From positions 1 to 64,000 of the forward strand of contig VXCM01000244.1 of assembly GCA_014773175.1 (NCBI GenBank): a stretch of 64,000 nt of DNA, given 5' to 3'. Every line of letters begins with the position of its first letter. Within the stretch, counting starts at the first letter, position 1. This document shows, one piece after another, positions 48,146-60,898 of the stretch. The DNA comes from Lucifuga dentata (lineage: Eukaryota; Chordata; Actinopteri; Ophidiiformes; Bythitidae). The notes below the pieces were generated by a model. That model was not told where the DNA came from. It saw only the letters and a program-made list of their open reading frames with translations, and did no database searches. Both the position numbers and the translations under genes were made by a program.

Positions 48146-48560
48146 TGAATGGTCCCAGTGGGAGTTGACCCCATAATACCTCTCAGAACTTCTTCATCCC
48201 TACACACCCTCCCGTTCACTGCGATCTTCTTCAGCTGTTCTACTCTCAGTTCCATCCTTCAGACTCAGCACCATGGGTGCCAGAGCTTTCAGCTGCTCTG
48301 CACCCAGACTCTGGAACTCTCTTCAACTACACATCCGTCAGCTGGACTCCATCACACAATTCAAATCACAGATTAAAACACACCTGTTCAAAATGGCCTA
48401 CACTCTGTAAACTGTCGCATGTTTTATCTTTTATCCTCTTTGTCTTCATTGTTTTAAATGTTTTTAATTTTGCTGTTTTTGCTGTTTACTGTTAGGTGTC
48501 CTTGAGTGCCATGAAAGGCGCCTATAAATAAAATGTATTATTATTATTATTATTATTATA
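48146..48560 (+). mobile_element. 5'-truncated LINE 3' end with ATT tail
   Basis: Coding end of a LINE ORF2 (48177-48410), a 110-base 3' UTR containing AAGGCGCCTATAAATAAA (48514-48531), and an ATT trinucleotide tail (48537-48559). GGCGCTATATAAATAAA followed by ATT repeats is the typical finish of an abundant fish L2/Rex-type family. The uninterrupted reading frame suggests a relatively recent insertion. Confidence 0.85.
48177..48410 (+). pseudogene. LINE ORF2 C-terminal fragment, 77 codons open
   Basis: The frame beginning TAC at 48177, right after a TAA, reads without a break to TAA at 48408. It includes LHPYTPSRSLRSSS, LLSVPSFRLSTMGARAF, SAPRLWNSLQLHIR and FKSQIKTHLF. Family knowledge: fish LINE proteins end YTPSRxLRSSxxxLLxVPRxRLKTxGxRAFSxxAPxLWNSLPxxIR…FKxxLKTHLF. 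This tail lies after the reverse transcriptase domain; no catalytic motif is present. There is no own start codon at the 5' end and no sign that the piece is used as a host protein. Confidence 0.85.
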
Positions 48561-48964
48561 ATACTAGCAACGCCATCCTTCCCTACAAGATGCACACAGA
48601 TACAATACTGTTCAACAGTGCTGAAACAGCCAATGAAAAGTTTAGTCAATTGACAAAAATAGCTGACAGTTTTGATAACTGGTTTATAATTTCATTAATT
48701 TATCAAGCAACTATCCACAGATTTGAGGTTTGACTTGGGATTGTTTACTGTTGGTCCACCAAATAAGCAATTGTAAGACTTTTGGGCTCTAACACGATAT
48801 AGGCATTTTTAAAACATTTTACAGACTAATCAATTACTTTACTAATAAATAAAAAATAATATTATCACTCGTGAAAATAAACACCAGGAGGCCCAATGTT
48901 CAATACCTTATTCCTATATTATTTTGTAAAATATACTTAGCACTCTATGCGCTACATTAACGCA

Positions 48965-49000
48965 CATCCTTTGTATATTGTACATCCTTTGTATATTGTA
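48965..49000. repeat. Exact 18-bp tandem pair
   Basis: CATCCTTTGTATATTGTA occurs twice head to tail. Confidence 0.95.
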
Positions 49001-52000
49001 CATTTTTTGATCGCGTATTTGTATATATCTTGTATATTTTTTCTTTTCCTTCCTGAGCACCAAGCACCAGAGCAAATATGTGAAAACCTACTTGGCAATA
49101 AATCTGATTCCAACACTTTTAAAAATATTTAGGTGCTATCTCTATTTGTCTTTATCAGACATGTGACATTCCATCTGTGTGTAAGATGTATTTAAAGGGA
49201 TTGGTTTCATTAGAAATCATATTGACAACTCTCAGCCATTTGTGCATCTGTAATAGTAAACATTTATTTTAGTAGAGGTGGTAAATAATCGTAAACTATT
49301 GTTTGGTCTTCTGTATGGGTGACATGACACTAGTAATGTGTATGCTGAGCTAAAACTTATTTGAAAATTGTGGGGCAAGGAGTATTTCCACTGTTATTTG
49401 TCTAACTTATATCCCAGAGGTGCATGTATAAACTATTACCTCCACAACATGAGACTTATGTGCATCTCTGCTAAACAGACATGCTGTCTGATGATCGATG
49501 TTATGTCAGTGCGCTTGTGCTGAGGACCATTAACACACTCCTCTAATGCTCTCTGCCACAGCTCCTCACACGTGCTGGGCATGCTGTGCAAGACTATCCA
49601 TTCAAAAGCCTGTTATTACATCAAAACTGCTCACTGCACAGACAAAACCGATACAGATAACACATACTTTGAATCTAAAATCTCATTGGTACATGCAGTC
49701 CTGTCAACAACTCTCCTGTATAAAGTGCAGAAAACAGAAAATTTGCCTTTATTCTGCATTTATAACAATGCTGAGATGACAACTGGATTTGATTTTGCTA
49801 TGTTTCCTATTGAACTACATTACATAAACTATTGTTGTAACAACATACTGTAGTAAACATTTCTTCATTGCCCACACTAGTGAAAATGAAAAGCACTAAG
49901 TATCTCAGTACTTTGTCTACTTGAGCATTTTCAAATTTAGTACACTGATAAAGCCAAGTGATCAGACATATCACTAGTACTTCACTCGCTGTGTGATGTA
50001 CATAAATATCGCCTTCTGTATTACTGCCCTACTCTGAAACTGAAAAGAGAACTTTCTGCCAGTAAGAAGCATTAGAACCACACACTGTGGCTTGAGCAGA
50101 AAAACAGATTGCTCTCTTCTGTTTACTATATGAGCTGAAGTGCAGTGCTGCCCGTCCATATGCTGTTGTCTCACTGTAATCTATTTTATTCAGTAGGTAT
50201 AACCAACATATGAGCCACCAGAGCTAGACAAAAACCACCTGGCTTACATGCATACTCACTAACATCATAAGGCATTGCTGTTAGAAAAAAACACCATGTG
50301 GATGTAGACGAATCTTTTCAGTTCTGCTTTATTCATTCTGTCTGTGCTAGATGCTGTGTTACTAACCAAAAATAATGTCATTTAACTCTGGAAAAATCCA
50401 ACAAAGCCCCACAGGGCTCCAGAACATTTCACAGGGCTTTAGTCTGCTAAGGATACTACTGATAATTGAATTTTACTCTCACCTTACTGTCTCACTTTAG
50501 CTGTAACACATTCTTTCAAAGAAATGTGCCAGGGAAAAGTTGTTCCCTATCGCCGTGCTGCTGAAAATGTCATTGCAGCTCAGAGATGTCCACCTTGTGT
50601 GCACGTAAGAATAGTGCTTTATAAGTAACAGTGTAAAACTTTTCCCACCTGGGAGCCATCTCTCTCTTTCTCACACACCCTTTCACTCTTCCTCACCTTA
50701 ATCGAACTAAAAACATTCTTTCTCTGCATAAACCTCACACACACAGCAGGGGATAATTTGCCAAGATTGGCACTGAAACATGTCGAACGTGTTGTGCTTC
50801 TGCATTGAAAAACTACAATCATATCAGTATGCTGAATGTGCCAGCTATATTATATTATGTGCCATAATCACACTATAACATTATTATTTTTTTTTTTTTT
50901 TTTTAAACAGACCAAAGAGCAGCATGTGTTCAGCAGCAACCTGCTGTAAAGCTCAGTTCTGTTGCTCAACACCATGGGTAACTATTCACCTCACGATATA
51001 AGAGCAAATACTTTCTAAATGTCCATAATCCCAAACATGAAAATAAGCATGATCTCCACATTGCTCCACAACAAAATTGCTGTGTAAATGCCTGTGAGCT
51101 TCAAGCATATCGAAAAGTCCATATTGATTCATTTTGGGTAGCCTGCTATTTCACCTTTGTGCCCCTCCTCTAGCTCTGTGCTACTAAAATGCCATTCCAT
51201 TCTCTGTAGAATGTCATCACAGCTGGAAACTGTCCTCTGTGATGTTGATGAAAATGAGATCATCCAATTTTACAAAGCAATGGTACATTCTCAACTTTCT
51301 CCTGGAGCAATGGTAAAATGTTGCTGCTCAGTGTCTCTGAGGTGCTAGAAACACTTTTGGTCTGTATAATACAGCATAGCAGGTGACTGTTTTCCTATAA
51401 GTAATGCTGAAATTTGAAAGTTAACTTCAGTGATTTTTAAAAAACTATTTTAAAAAATCTGAATACAAAGATACAATGATTTCGGAGGATAGATCAGGTG
51501 GTGTCATCACAGCAGTGTGACTCAAATATAAAACTGATTTACAGCAGATCTGTAGCTTGAACTTAATGACTAAAGTGGATAAGATGTGGGCATCCTTACT
51601 ACATCTCAACTACCTCTCAGTGACAGGATGTCGTTACAGTTACAAGTTAAAAAACAACCAACGTACAAAACTCTTTAAATGTTCACGTTCCACTAACTTG
51701 TAATAATATCCTCAAGGCTTGTTTAGCCACCCCTGTGGATTGTCTTCTATAAATGTACTGCACATTTCCACTCTCCACCACATTTAATGTGTTACTGGAA
51801 GAGATTTCATAAATAATCCAGCCTAAGCCCATCCACAGCAGCAGTGTTTTAACGCAGCTCGTTCAGATGGTTCTGCTTTCATTGAACTTTGAGAGAAGCA
51901 GGCTTTTATTGACACAGGCGATTATTAGAGACAGGGCTTGATTTGTTAACCCCCTCTGTAAGTGTAGTTACTGTTTTGATTACATTTGATCACATTTTCT

Positions 52001-52681
52001 TCAAAGGATTACCTGTTTTGCTCCCATATTCTATTGATAATTTGCTGTTGCCATTGTCTGATGCAAAGTCAGCTCTTCCTCAATCTGCTTCATGTAAAAC
52101 ACTTGAGGGAGTATAATCCCTTCCTTTCTTTTGAGTGACTTTCCAAAAATCACTTTTTCCAGCAAGTCTGCCTTTCATGAAAAAACATGTCTCCGTTAAG
52201 CATGTAAATATTGGTGGACAAAACATTCAAATCATTCACAGTATACCGCAGCTCAAAATAACACCACCGCTAATAGTTAACTCAAACTGATCACTATAAA
52301 CTTAACAAGGTAGCATTTATAACAGAACTGCTGCAATGACTTGCATTACATTATGCAAATGTTTCTATTGTATTGGTCAATTATAAGATCATCATGTTTT
52401 CTATATAAAATATTTATCTTCAAAGCAACTAACAACTATAACTATTAGATAAATATCATGGGGTAAAAGGTACAACATTTCTCTCTGAATGATAGTGAGA
52501 TAGAAGCAAACCACATAGCTGCACAAAATAGAAAGTAAAAGTCCATTACAACCGTACCTAAGTATGGCGCTTGAGCAAATATGCTTGTTTCTTTCCACTG
52601 AAACTGTTAAACTCTGTAAATAGCAGGCTGCCCCAGCTGTAGCCCAGATAAGGCCCACTTTCACTTTCATGTTGCTCAGTC

Positions 52682-52721
52682 AAACACCCACCCACACACC
52701 NACACACACACACACACACAT
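52682..52721. repeat. CA-rich microsatellite with N at 52701
   Basis: CACCCACCCACACACC, one N, then about ten AC units. The repeat length is unresolved. Confidence 0.9.
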
Positions 52722-54356
52722 CCCTCCTCCTTCTCCCTCTGCCATCCTTCAAAGCTCTCCTTCTGACCTTCTGACCAGAGGGCCTTTCATTAGCTGAACA
52801 TAAGACGGTTCTCAAACAATGTTGTAAGAAGAACTACACAGCTAATAGGAAACAGAGCTCCTGTATTAGAATTAGCCATTATAGTATAGAGACCATTAAC
52901 TGAGTTTGAGCCTGTAGGACAAACACAAAAATAAAATGACAGAGAAACTACACACTTTGTTTCATTATAAATGGGTTAGCTTGCTGAAGTGACAGTGACC
53001 CAGAAAAAAAAAAAAAGGAAATACTGTAAATCATTAAAATGAGCAGGAATAAGAACTAAGCAGAAAAGGACCAATGACACAAGAGAAAATAAATGATTCT
53101 GCCTGTACAGTCAGAGTAAACCAAAACTCATATTAAGCTGACAGCAACAAGTAATTGATTATTTGGCAAACTAGAATCAGCTTTGACATTACTCTCAGTT
53201 CCTAGGTAGCAGTTTGTCCAGTACTGAAGTCATAAAAATAATCTAAGAATAATAATAACAAGCACAACAATCTCAAAAATATGCATGAAAATATCTTATG
53301 TCTCACCTTCTTATGTTGTGGTTTTATATTCTGATATGGAAAACACAACCAAGAAAACTCTTTAAAAAAAATCCTGACTGACTGCTTTTCATCAGCGCTG
53401 TGAAGGAAGGTGGTGGGAGGTGAGGAATAAATGATCACACACCCTGTCCTGTGTATTCACCTGTATTCAGTGCACAGTTTTAAATTAACTACATGGGGGA
53501 GTGGGATGGCATTCACGTTGTTTTTCCTCCTGTTCTATTTAAATGTTTTAGCCAACAAAAGGAATCTCTATGGAGTGAATCTCCATACTCACTCATTGAG
53601 AGGGGATATTCATCAAACCCAAACCGCTACTATTCCTCATGTTATTTACGATGTAACCCTAACAGGAAACTATTTCATGGAGCTCCTGTGAGAGAAAACC
53701 TGATAACTTACTCAAGGGTGTGAGAAACAAATCTTTCAAAGGTTTCTTCTAATCTTTGGAAACTTACCAAGAACCTGTTCTTACAAAATAAACCTGTGGG
53801 AGTAGTTGTCTCCGTGCTTCTCGCTGCCTGCATTTCTCACTCTCTAAGTCTCACAGATGTTGAGCTTTCTCTCACTCCTCTGACACAGGCATCTACATCA
53901 GTCCTGTACCTTATCCCACCCATTACCAAGCAGTTATCCTGAACTAAATGAGGAGGTACAGTGTGAACAAATCCAAACGCGAAGCTGAATCAACACACAG
54001 GTTGACAGTCTCAAAGATCTTTGAAATTAGGGATGAAGGCTACAAGTTTCATCTTAAGATGCTCTCCTGCATGTGTTACACACAGTCCCTTCAAATAAAC
54101 AATTAAATAAATCAGTCTACCAACTTCATCAGTCCTCACCTATTTGTAAATTGTCCTTGCTTTCTGTGACGTTGCAAATGCAACATAGACTTTATGTCAT
54201 CAGTCATTTTATCTGCTTTATGCATTCATAATCTTGAATTTATCATGCCTACAGAGTTATATACACATATGTCTACAAGCATTATACAACATCTCACTCT
54301 CTACTCAGCATATCGGTGCAATGAATGTATTGTGGATGCCTGTTGCACTACTACTA

Positions 54357-54840
54357 TATATACTCGAGTATAAGCTGAGTTTTTATTACCAAATTTCACA
54401 CAGCGAATCAGGGGTTCGGCTTACACACGAGAAATTTAAATTTGATCCTAGAGAACAAAATTTCCAGGGATGGAAATACTACACATTACCACTACCCATG
54501 GAAAATAGTTTAAATCATAACTTAGAATGAGATATTTCCTGAAACATCTTATCCAGCACATTATGCGGCGGCCAGTAAACACTGTTGTGATTGGTCAATT
54601 ACGGTAATCAGCTGCTGAAATAAATAGGCGACCATGTTTACCAGTACGTGGATTATTTTCAGAAAATCACAAAAATACTATGACAATACCCAGAAAAACA
54701 GGTAATTTGCTAAACAAATAAATTGATGGAACAACATCAGGGGGTCGGCTTATGTACGAGCTTCTTTAAAAATATAAATTTGCAGGTCAAAATCAGGGGG
54801 TTGGCTTTTACACTAGATCGGCTTATACTCGAGTATAAGC
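54357..54840. mobile_element. TA-flanked element with palindromic ends, ~480 bp
   Basis: Both ends carry TATACTCGAGTATAAGC (left from 54359; right inverted, ending 54836), itself largely palindromic around CTCGAG and lying in TA-rich flanks. Inside are three direct copies of an ATCAGGGGGTCGGCTTA-type motif (54407, 54736, 54792). There is no transposase frame. TA-rich boundaries and inverted ends fit a non-autonomous Tc1/mariner/pogo-type element; the exact family is not known to me. Confidence 0.65.
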
Positions 54841-56389
54841 TGATAATAGGACAAGCCAAGTACATGTCTTACAGTATATTACAGATATTGGCTGCTGCAG
54901 CCTGCAGTACCTTTGGCCAACAGCAGAGGACTCTTTTCCTGCCATGTGTCTCAGTTATTCACTTAGTTCAGGTCATACTCTCAATTTTAGGGTAGACAGA
55001 TGGAGATGAAGAGGGTGCATGACTCTGCATGTAGGGCACAGTCCTTACAGCATTCACGCCATCACAACTAATACATTCTGAATACTGTTCTGTGCAACTC
55101 TGAAGACATCTGGATGAAAACATGAATTTACTTGATGAGTACAGTCTCATTAGCTGAAACTGCATAATTTACTTAATGCAAACACTTGCTTGAGTACAGT
55201 ATTGCACTTGAAGATCTCCTGTCTAACAGTCTATCTGCAACAGTTTATAGGTATTACTGAGTGCATGTGTACTTGCTTAAAAACAAGGGGAAAAAAAGTC
55301 TATGAACTACTGCTGTACATACAGGAAGAGTCTATGAGGTATTTTAAAATGGGATACAGACTCACTCACTGGCTACTAATAGACACGTTAAATCTTAATG
55401 CTTCAGATCACAAATGGTCAAAGATAACAGAGTTGCTCAATTTTCACTTGACAGCAATTGTAAACAGAGGCTCTGTGATGTTATCTAACCTTTTGGCCTG
55501 ATTGTAAGCAATACATCTGAGAATAACTGACAAATGATTGTGCCAAACTGCAAACCCTAATGACAGCAGGAAGTGTTAAGCCTCTCCAAAGCCAATATAA
55601 AGTCTACGTGCCCTCCATCCTTTCTTTGTTTGGGTTTGTGACATATAAAGAGATTGTTTTTTTTTTCTGAAGACCAGCCATTCTTATGACTTCCAGCTTG
55701 TGAGACTTGCATGCAAAGAAAGAAGGAACAGCATTATAGATTGAAATAAACCCTTATTTGACAGAATGCTTATAGCACTGCAAGCTGTGCTGATAGTTCA
55801 GCCTGGGTTTAAAAATCACTACGTCTGTAGCAGTAAAGCCTTGTAACTCACCATAAATAATCTCTTTATTTGTATTAACGCTGACAATCTAAATATTACT
55901 TCAAATGTAAAATGGCTTTCTTGAATGTAAGGTCAATGAAATCTAATTGTGGCAACCAATTTTTAAAAATGCAAGCCATTTTGTTTTTTTTTTAATTCCT
56001 AAAAAAAAAAAGTTGACTTGCATTTTTCTTTTCTAACCTGATCATATAGATATGCTCACTATAAAATAATATACTGTATCTACATGTGGGAAAGAATTTG
56101 GTATCTCATCCACTTCTGCTTTATTTGGGCAACCATGAATCATAATACTGCTTCAAAAAATCTTTGCAATATGTGCCAGTAACAGATTAATTTCAGAACA
56201 AGGCTATAACACATATGAGCTCAGCCCAACCACAAAAAAGAAGTCAAAAAGCTGTCAAAGATGTAAATTCTGGTTTTGTGCAACCTCTTTTATCAGACCA
56301 CTGAAACAACAAACAAAACAACATGATTCTTTAAGATATTTAATCTCTTCTTGCTTGCAAGATAGAGAAAAAGAAAAGCCAGGATGAGA

Positions 56390-56470
56390 GAAGGGGACAA
56401 CAGATGCCTGAGGTTTGGATTTAAACCCACAGATTGTTTGTACCTTTTCCAACTGAGCCACTAATCACAG
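56390..56470 (-). mobile_element. Possible tRNA-derived SINE head
   Basis: Minus strand: TGGCTCAGTTGG (56460-56449) resembles a pol III A box, and GGGTTTAAATCC (56428-56417) a B box, followed by AAACCTCAGGCATCTGTTGTCC, which resembles the region after the B box in fish SINEs. The A-B spacing is about 12 bases shorter than in tRNA, so the copy would have a deletion. No tail is recognised. Confidence 0.3.
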
Positions 56471-57169
56471 CAATAGAAGTCAAACCATCTATTAAAGACG
56501 ACAGCTTTTAAAATGTACTTTCTTGCCTGTTAATAGTTAATGTTGTATTTATGTTGAGAATATATTTGCCAACACACAGCAAAATTTGGCTTTCACTTGA
56601 CACGAACCCATCTTACACAGGTCTTAGAAACAACATCAAGGCCTTGATATAAAGACAAAGTATTCTGACAAAATAGGAACCTGTTGAATCACTGCACAAG
56701 CACCATTAATTTATCACCTGGTATCCTTTGATTCCTTTGATAATAGTTGTCAAAAATAAGAAAGCTGTGAGTGAGGATGAGTGTTGGCTTTATAATTTCA
56801 AAACTGTAGCACTGCAGGATCCCATCTTCCAGCCCATCTTCCTTTTTACTGAGTAATACTGTTCACATACCAACTGTAATTCCTAGAGGACAAGTCCAAT
56901 CACCTGGGGGAATTTTAGCTGCAAGACTCAGTTGGCTATACATGGACTGGCTCAGTGCACTACGAGAACATTAGGGTGAATGGAGAGTGCGCATCAAAGA
57001 GAAATACTGGGTCTGGATTTCCGTACAACTCTGCAGAGAATGTAAGAGCAGCAAAATATGTGTCAATAGTGATGGTAGTAAGGCTTACAGTTTCATGAGA
57101 TGTGAGGAATCTGAGGATTTGGAGGTGTAAGGGCATTTGGGGAGGTATGACTAAGAAAGGCAACAGATT

Positions 57170-57197
57170 TTTTTTTTTTTTTTNGGGGGGGGGGGGC
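57170..57197. repeat. Poly-T/poly-G junction with N at 57184
   Basis: Fourteen Ts, one N, then about twelve Gs. The homopolymer lengths are unresolved at a contig join. Confidence 0.9.
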
Positions 57198-58244
57198 TTT
57201 AATGGGCTTGGTCTTAGTGAACTGGTGTTAGCAGATAGTTTTCTGGATGGTGATATGTGTAGAAATCCTTCCTGGCTATTACCAACATTTTTTACTATCA
57301 GTATTTTTAACAAGCTCATGACCTTGCAAAGATTTGTGTTTTTATGAGATAAAATGTTTTTGTTTTTTTTTTTGTTTTGTTTTTTTTATTGAATTGGGAA
57401 TACCTTAGAACTATATTGTTAGGGTTGTTGCTGTTACAGAGCACTGCTTAAGGTGTTATTTAAAGCCTAAATTGTAGCACACATAAACAAGGCAAAAAAA
57501 TCAGTGGTGTTCTTTTAAACATTGAAGCTGCATGTTTTCAACTTCCATTCATGTCAAGGCCAACTTTGATTGTATGTATGATTTATGGTTCCTATGCTCA
57601 AACACATGTAGAAACCACATTACTCAATGATATGTCTTTAATCATTTTAAATTTGTAACCTTGCCAGTTGTAACCTTATTGAGGCAAACTGCTTACTCTA
57701 CAGAGTCTGTGCGTGCGTGAGTGTGTGTGCATTTCTAAGGGCTGGCCCTGGATTTTGTTGGCTGAGGTTGCGTGTTTGCGTGTGCGCGTAAGAACTGTCA
57801 GAAGACCTTCAGTAAAGTGAATTTTAGTCAATTGCTATTTTTATGAGTTTAGGCATTTCTTTGACTTTCCTTGAAGTATAGAGTGTATTAATTGCTTTGT
57901 GTCATGTGCTGGAGGTCTTCCCTGCACATGTCAGAGCACCCCATTATTCAGAGGAAGTTTCAATGGGGGAAAGTTCTGTTAAGTTAGATGTTACTGCAAG
58001 GGCATATACATTTAGCAAGGGTACTTCCTTTGTGTGTGTTGAAGTATCAGAGGCTGTCTCACTTTCTGCCAACATGCATGCAGGCAAACACACTCAATCA
58101 TATTCACTAAAGCAATTGTCTGACAAAGCCAAGGGAAGAAACCTACTTCCTGGTTATGTGTTTCTTTGCGTTCTGCTGTCTCCTCATTGGTTTGCTGTGA
58201 TTAATGAATCTTCCCCGCCAAACTTTTACTCAAGTGACTGTGGA

Positions 58245-58275
<31 letters not shown>
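58245..58275. repeat. Compound (GT)n(GA)n microsatellite
   Basis: About nine GT units followed by six GA units. Confidence 0.93.
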
Positions 58276-58276
<1 letters not shown>

Positions 58277-59278
58277 CAGAGAACATCAGAAGTGACGAGA
58301 TTAACTCAAATACTGTATTTTTTCTATTTGCTGGTCTAATTTACCTATCTGTTATGTGTTGGTACCTTTTCTTTTTGAAATTGAGTATTTACCTTTGAGT
58401 ATTTTACAGTTCATGAATTGTCACTTCATGTCCATGGATGTTGATTTATCCTTCAGCAAACTGTTTTGCCTTGAAACTCTGAAAAAATGTAAAGAGAATT
58501 CATAGCCTTTGATAAATAATGACTGAATTGTGAGAGGAATTTCTTCTTTTCTTTCCTCCCTTTCCTTCAGTTCCGCTGTGCCTTCTTGCCCCCAGGTCAA
58601 ACAGCTGGCTTTGCTATTTGGCCTACCTTTAGGATGGCAGGGAGGAAATGCAAGCCAGCCAAAACAAACGGCATTTCCAGCTGCAGGCACAAAGGGAGAA
58701 ACTGTCAAACCATAATTTGTTTATGGTTTGTAAATTAAGGGCTGAATTTGCTCCTGGCTCTATTCTGCATCACTCTAGTCCTTTCCTTTCCTTTCCCTGC
58801 CCCTGCCTGTCCTCATCCCTTTCGCCTTTCATTCCTCTCAGTTTTCAAGAAAAGTTGCAAGCAGTAGGCTATTAAATCCTTGGATATATGAGGCAGTCAG
58901 GGTGTCAAGCACGGATGTAAATTATCCCAATATCTGCATCTGGGATTCATTGCCAAAAGGTCCCCACAACTTCTACAACCCAATTCCAGTTTCATCTACT
59001 GGATAATTGTCAATTCAACCAGGAGTATAAATTCTATCAACACCCCCAACCCCCCATCAATCCTCTTTCTCACAAATACAGTCATTCTTTCTCAGATACA
59101 CGATTATTCTCTCTCTCCCTCATTTGTTTGTCTTAATATTTTGCTTGAGAATAAAGAGTGGAGGTGATTGGTTTACTGTACCTCATACTGTCATTGCTGC
59201 TCCTGCTACTGTTACATCTCTTTACTTACAGATGAGATGAGCTGCTCTTCTGGATGAAATGGTGATGGCTGAGGAGAA

Positions 59279-59309
59279 GAGAGGAGAGGAGAGGAGAGGA
59301 GAGGAGAGG
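59279..59309. repeat. (GGAGA)6 minisatellite
   Basis: Six GGAGA-type pentamers in a purine-rich stretch. Confidence 0.93.
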
Positions 59310-59884
59310 TTACACCTCTGTGTGTGCATGCATGCGTGCGATTGTGTATAAATGTAAGGCCCACTGAAAAAAGTCCACTTTGTGTTTGAAAACTGTCCTG
59401 ATTTTTCAAAAGGGCATGCAGCATATTAATCTCAGTGACTTTCCATCTCTCCAAACTCTCCCTTCACTGCACATCCCTTGCCTCTCTTTCTGCATTTCTC
59501 TTTTGAGGAGGACAGTCTTAAAGACAAATGCTGTTTGAAAAAAACTCTTAAAAGACTGTGGAAACCAGAAAGAAATATCACTTTGGTGTCCTTACCTCAA
59601 ATGGTCACGCAGTCAGTTACACACACAAACACACCCACAGCTATGTATTCACACACACCTGGTTCTCCTCAGGTGATAGAGAGACACCTAATTGTCTGTC
59701 TAGCCAACTGACCCTGAAATTTAAGGAGTGAAGTGAGGAGGCGGATGAGAATAAAACTAGACTGGACTCAACTGTGGTATATTTGGCCGTGAGTCACTGG
59801 GAAAACATTATCTGGACTTAATCACATGTAATGTAATTTGTAGGTCATGCCTGTCTGATGTGTCATAAAATATGCTTACATGTT

Positions 59885-60053
59885 TCAAAACAGCTGTCTC
59901 AATTTCCATATTATAGGATCCACAGCATTATTTGACCAGATCAATGGTCTCTCTCAATGATACATCTCATCATTATCAAAACAGCTGTCTCAATTTCCAT
60001 ATTATAGGATCCACAACATTATTTGACCAGATCAATGGTCTCTCTCAATGATA
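59885..60053. repeat. 78-bp duplication with 91-bp period
   Basis: 59885-59962 and 59976-60053 are the same 78 bases with one substitution (CAGCATT versus CAACATT), separated by 13 unrelated bases. There is no N between them and they differ by a base, so unlike the N-joined pairs this looks biological. Confidence 0.9.
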
Positions 60054-60089
60054 TTTAAGGTTCACAGTTGGCTCCCTGCCAATTTCATT

Positions 60090-60121
60090 AAAAAAAAAAA
60101 AAAAANAAAAAAAAAAAAAAA
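60090..60121. repeat. Poly-A tract with N at 60106
   Basis: About 31 As with one N. The homopolymer length is unresolved. Confidence 0.93.
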
Positions 60122-60841
60122 CTACAAATGGATCAACAGGTCTTTGTTGGTATTCAACATTAAAAGAAATGGCCTGCAGGTAAGCATGCATAATAGATTG
60201 ATGTTCTGTCCAGAGCACAGACCTGAACACCACAGAAAATGGTCGGTATACATAAGAGAAGGAGATGAGTAAAGAAACTCAAGGATATTAACATATTTTG
60301 GCCAATTCTGACATGTTGAAGTGGGACGTTTTGACTGTATGAGGTACATAATAATTCCTGAATGCAGTGTTGGACTGCTTTGTCATATCATAATGCTCTC
60401 ACTGATGACAGCCAAGACTAAGTATATGCAGATCACAAAGCAGGAAGACATTGCTGGACACATTGAGCCATCAATCAACATGTTAATTGAACTTGATTTC
60501 ATTTAAAGTCTTGAATTCTTCTTCTGTGGAGGTCACACTCTGAGGCTGCTCAATATGAGCAGATCATCTGACTTATACTTGAGCCTCATTAAATCTGGTG
60601 TAAGCATACTGCACATTCATCTTGAGGAATTCTTTCACGTCATCATCTTAGTGGAAAAACAGGGGAGTTAGATCAACTTAAAGTAATCAACTTTAGTTGA
60701 CAGGGGCAGGAAATACACCAGGAGACTCTGAGTGACATTAGCATCCCACTGGAGTCATGTCACTTTCCACCTGATGAATGGCATTCTATTATTTATTTAG
60801 CTGCTCCGCAAATTCTTATGCAAAAAAACATGTGGGACTTC

Positions 60842-60898
60842 AACTTGCTAGTGCTCGACTTTCTTCACCAGCCACTTGTTAACTTTGTCTCTGAGTTA
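60842..60898. repeat. Dispersed repeat fragment, copy 2
   Basis: Matches 14778-14832 in the same orientation: AACTTGCTA, GACTTTCTTCACCAGCCACT and GTTAACTTTGTCT with a 2-base insertion before GAGT. The family is unknown to me. Confidence 0.6.

Larger units (their letters stand above)
48561..54356. other. No recognisable feature (intergenic)
   Basis: AT-rich. It contains a 20-base T run with AAACAG at 50888-50912, a CA-rich stretch with N at 52701 and short tandem sequence at 48965-49000. No protein-like frame. Confidence 0.5.
54841..59884. other. No recognisable feature apart from listed repeats (intergenic)
   Basis: AT-rich unique sequence with a possible SINE head (56390-56470), homopolymers and microsatellites listed separately. 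No protein-like frame. Confidence 0.5.

Noticed and set aside
50888..50912. T tract followed by AAACAG as a splice acceptor
   Set aside because: No coding or transcript context downstream; poly-T tracts are common here.
57897..58295. 132-codon frame on the plus strand
   Set aside because: Ends in GT/GA repeats, no domain recognised.
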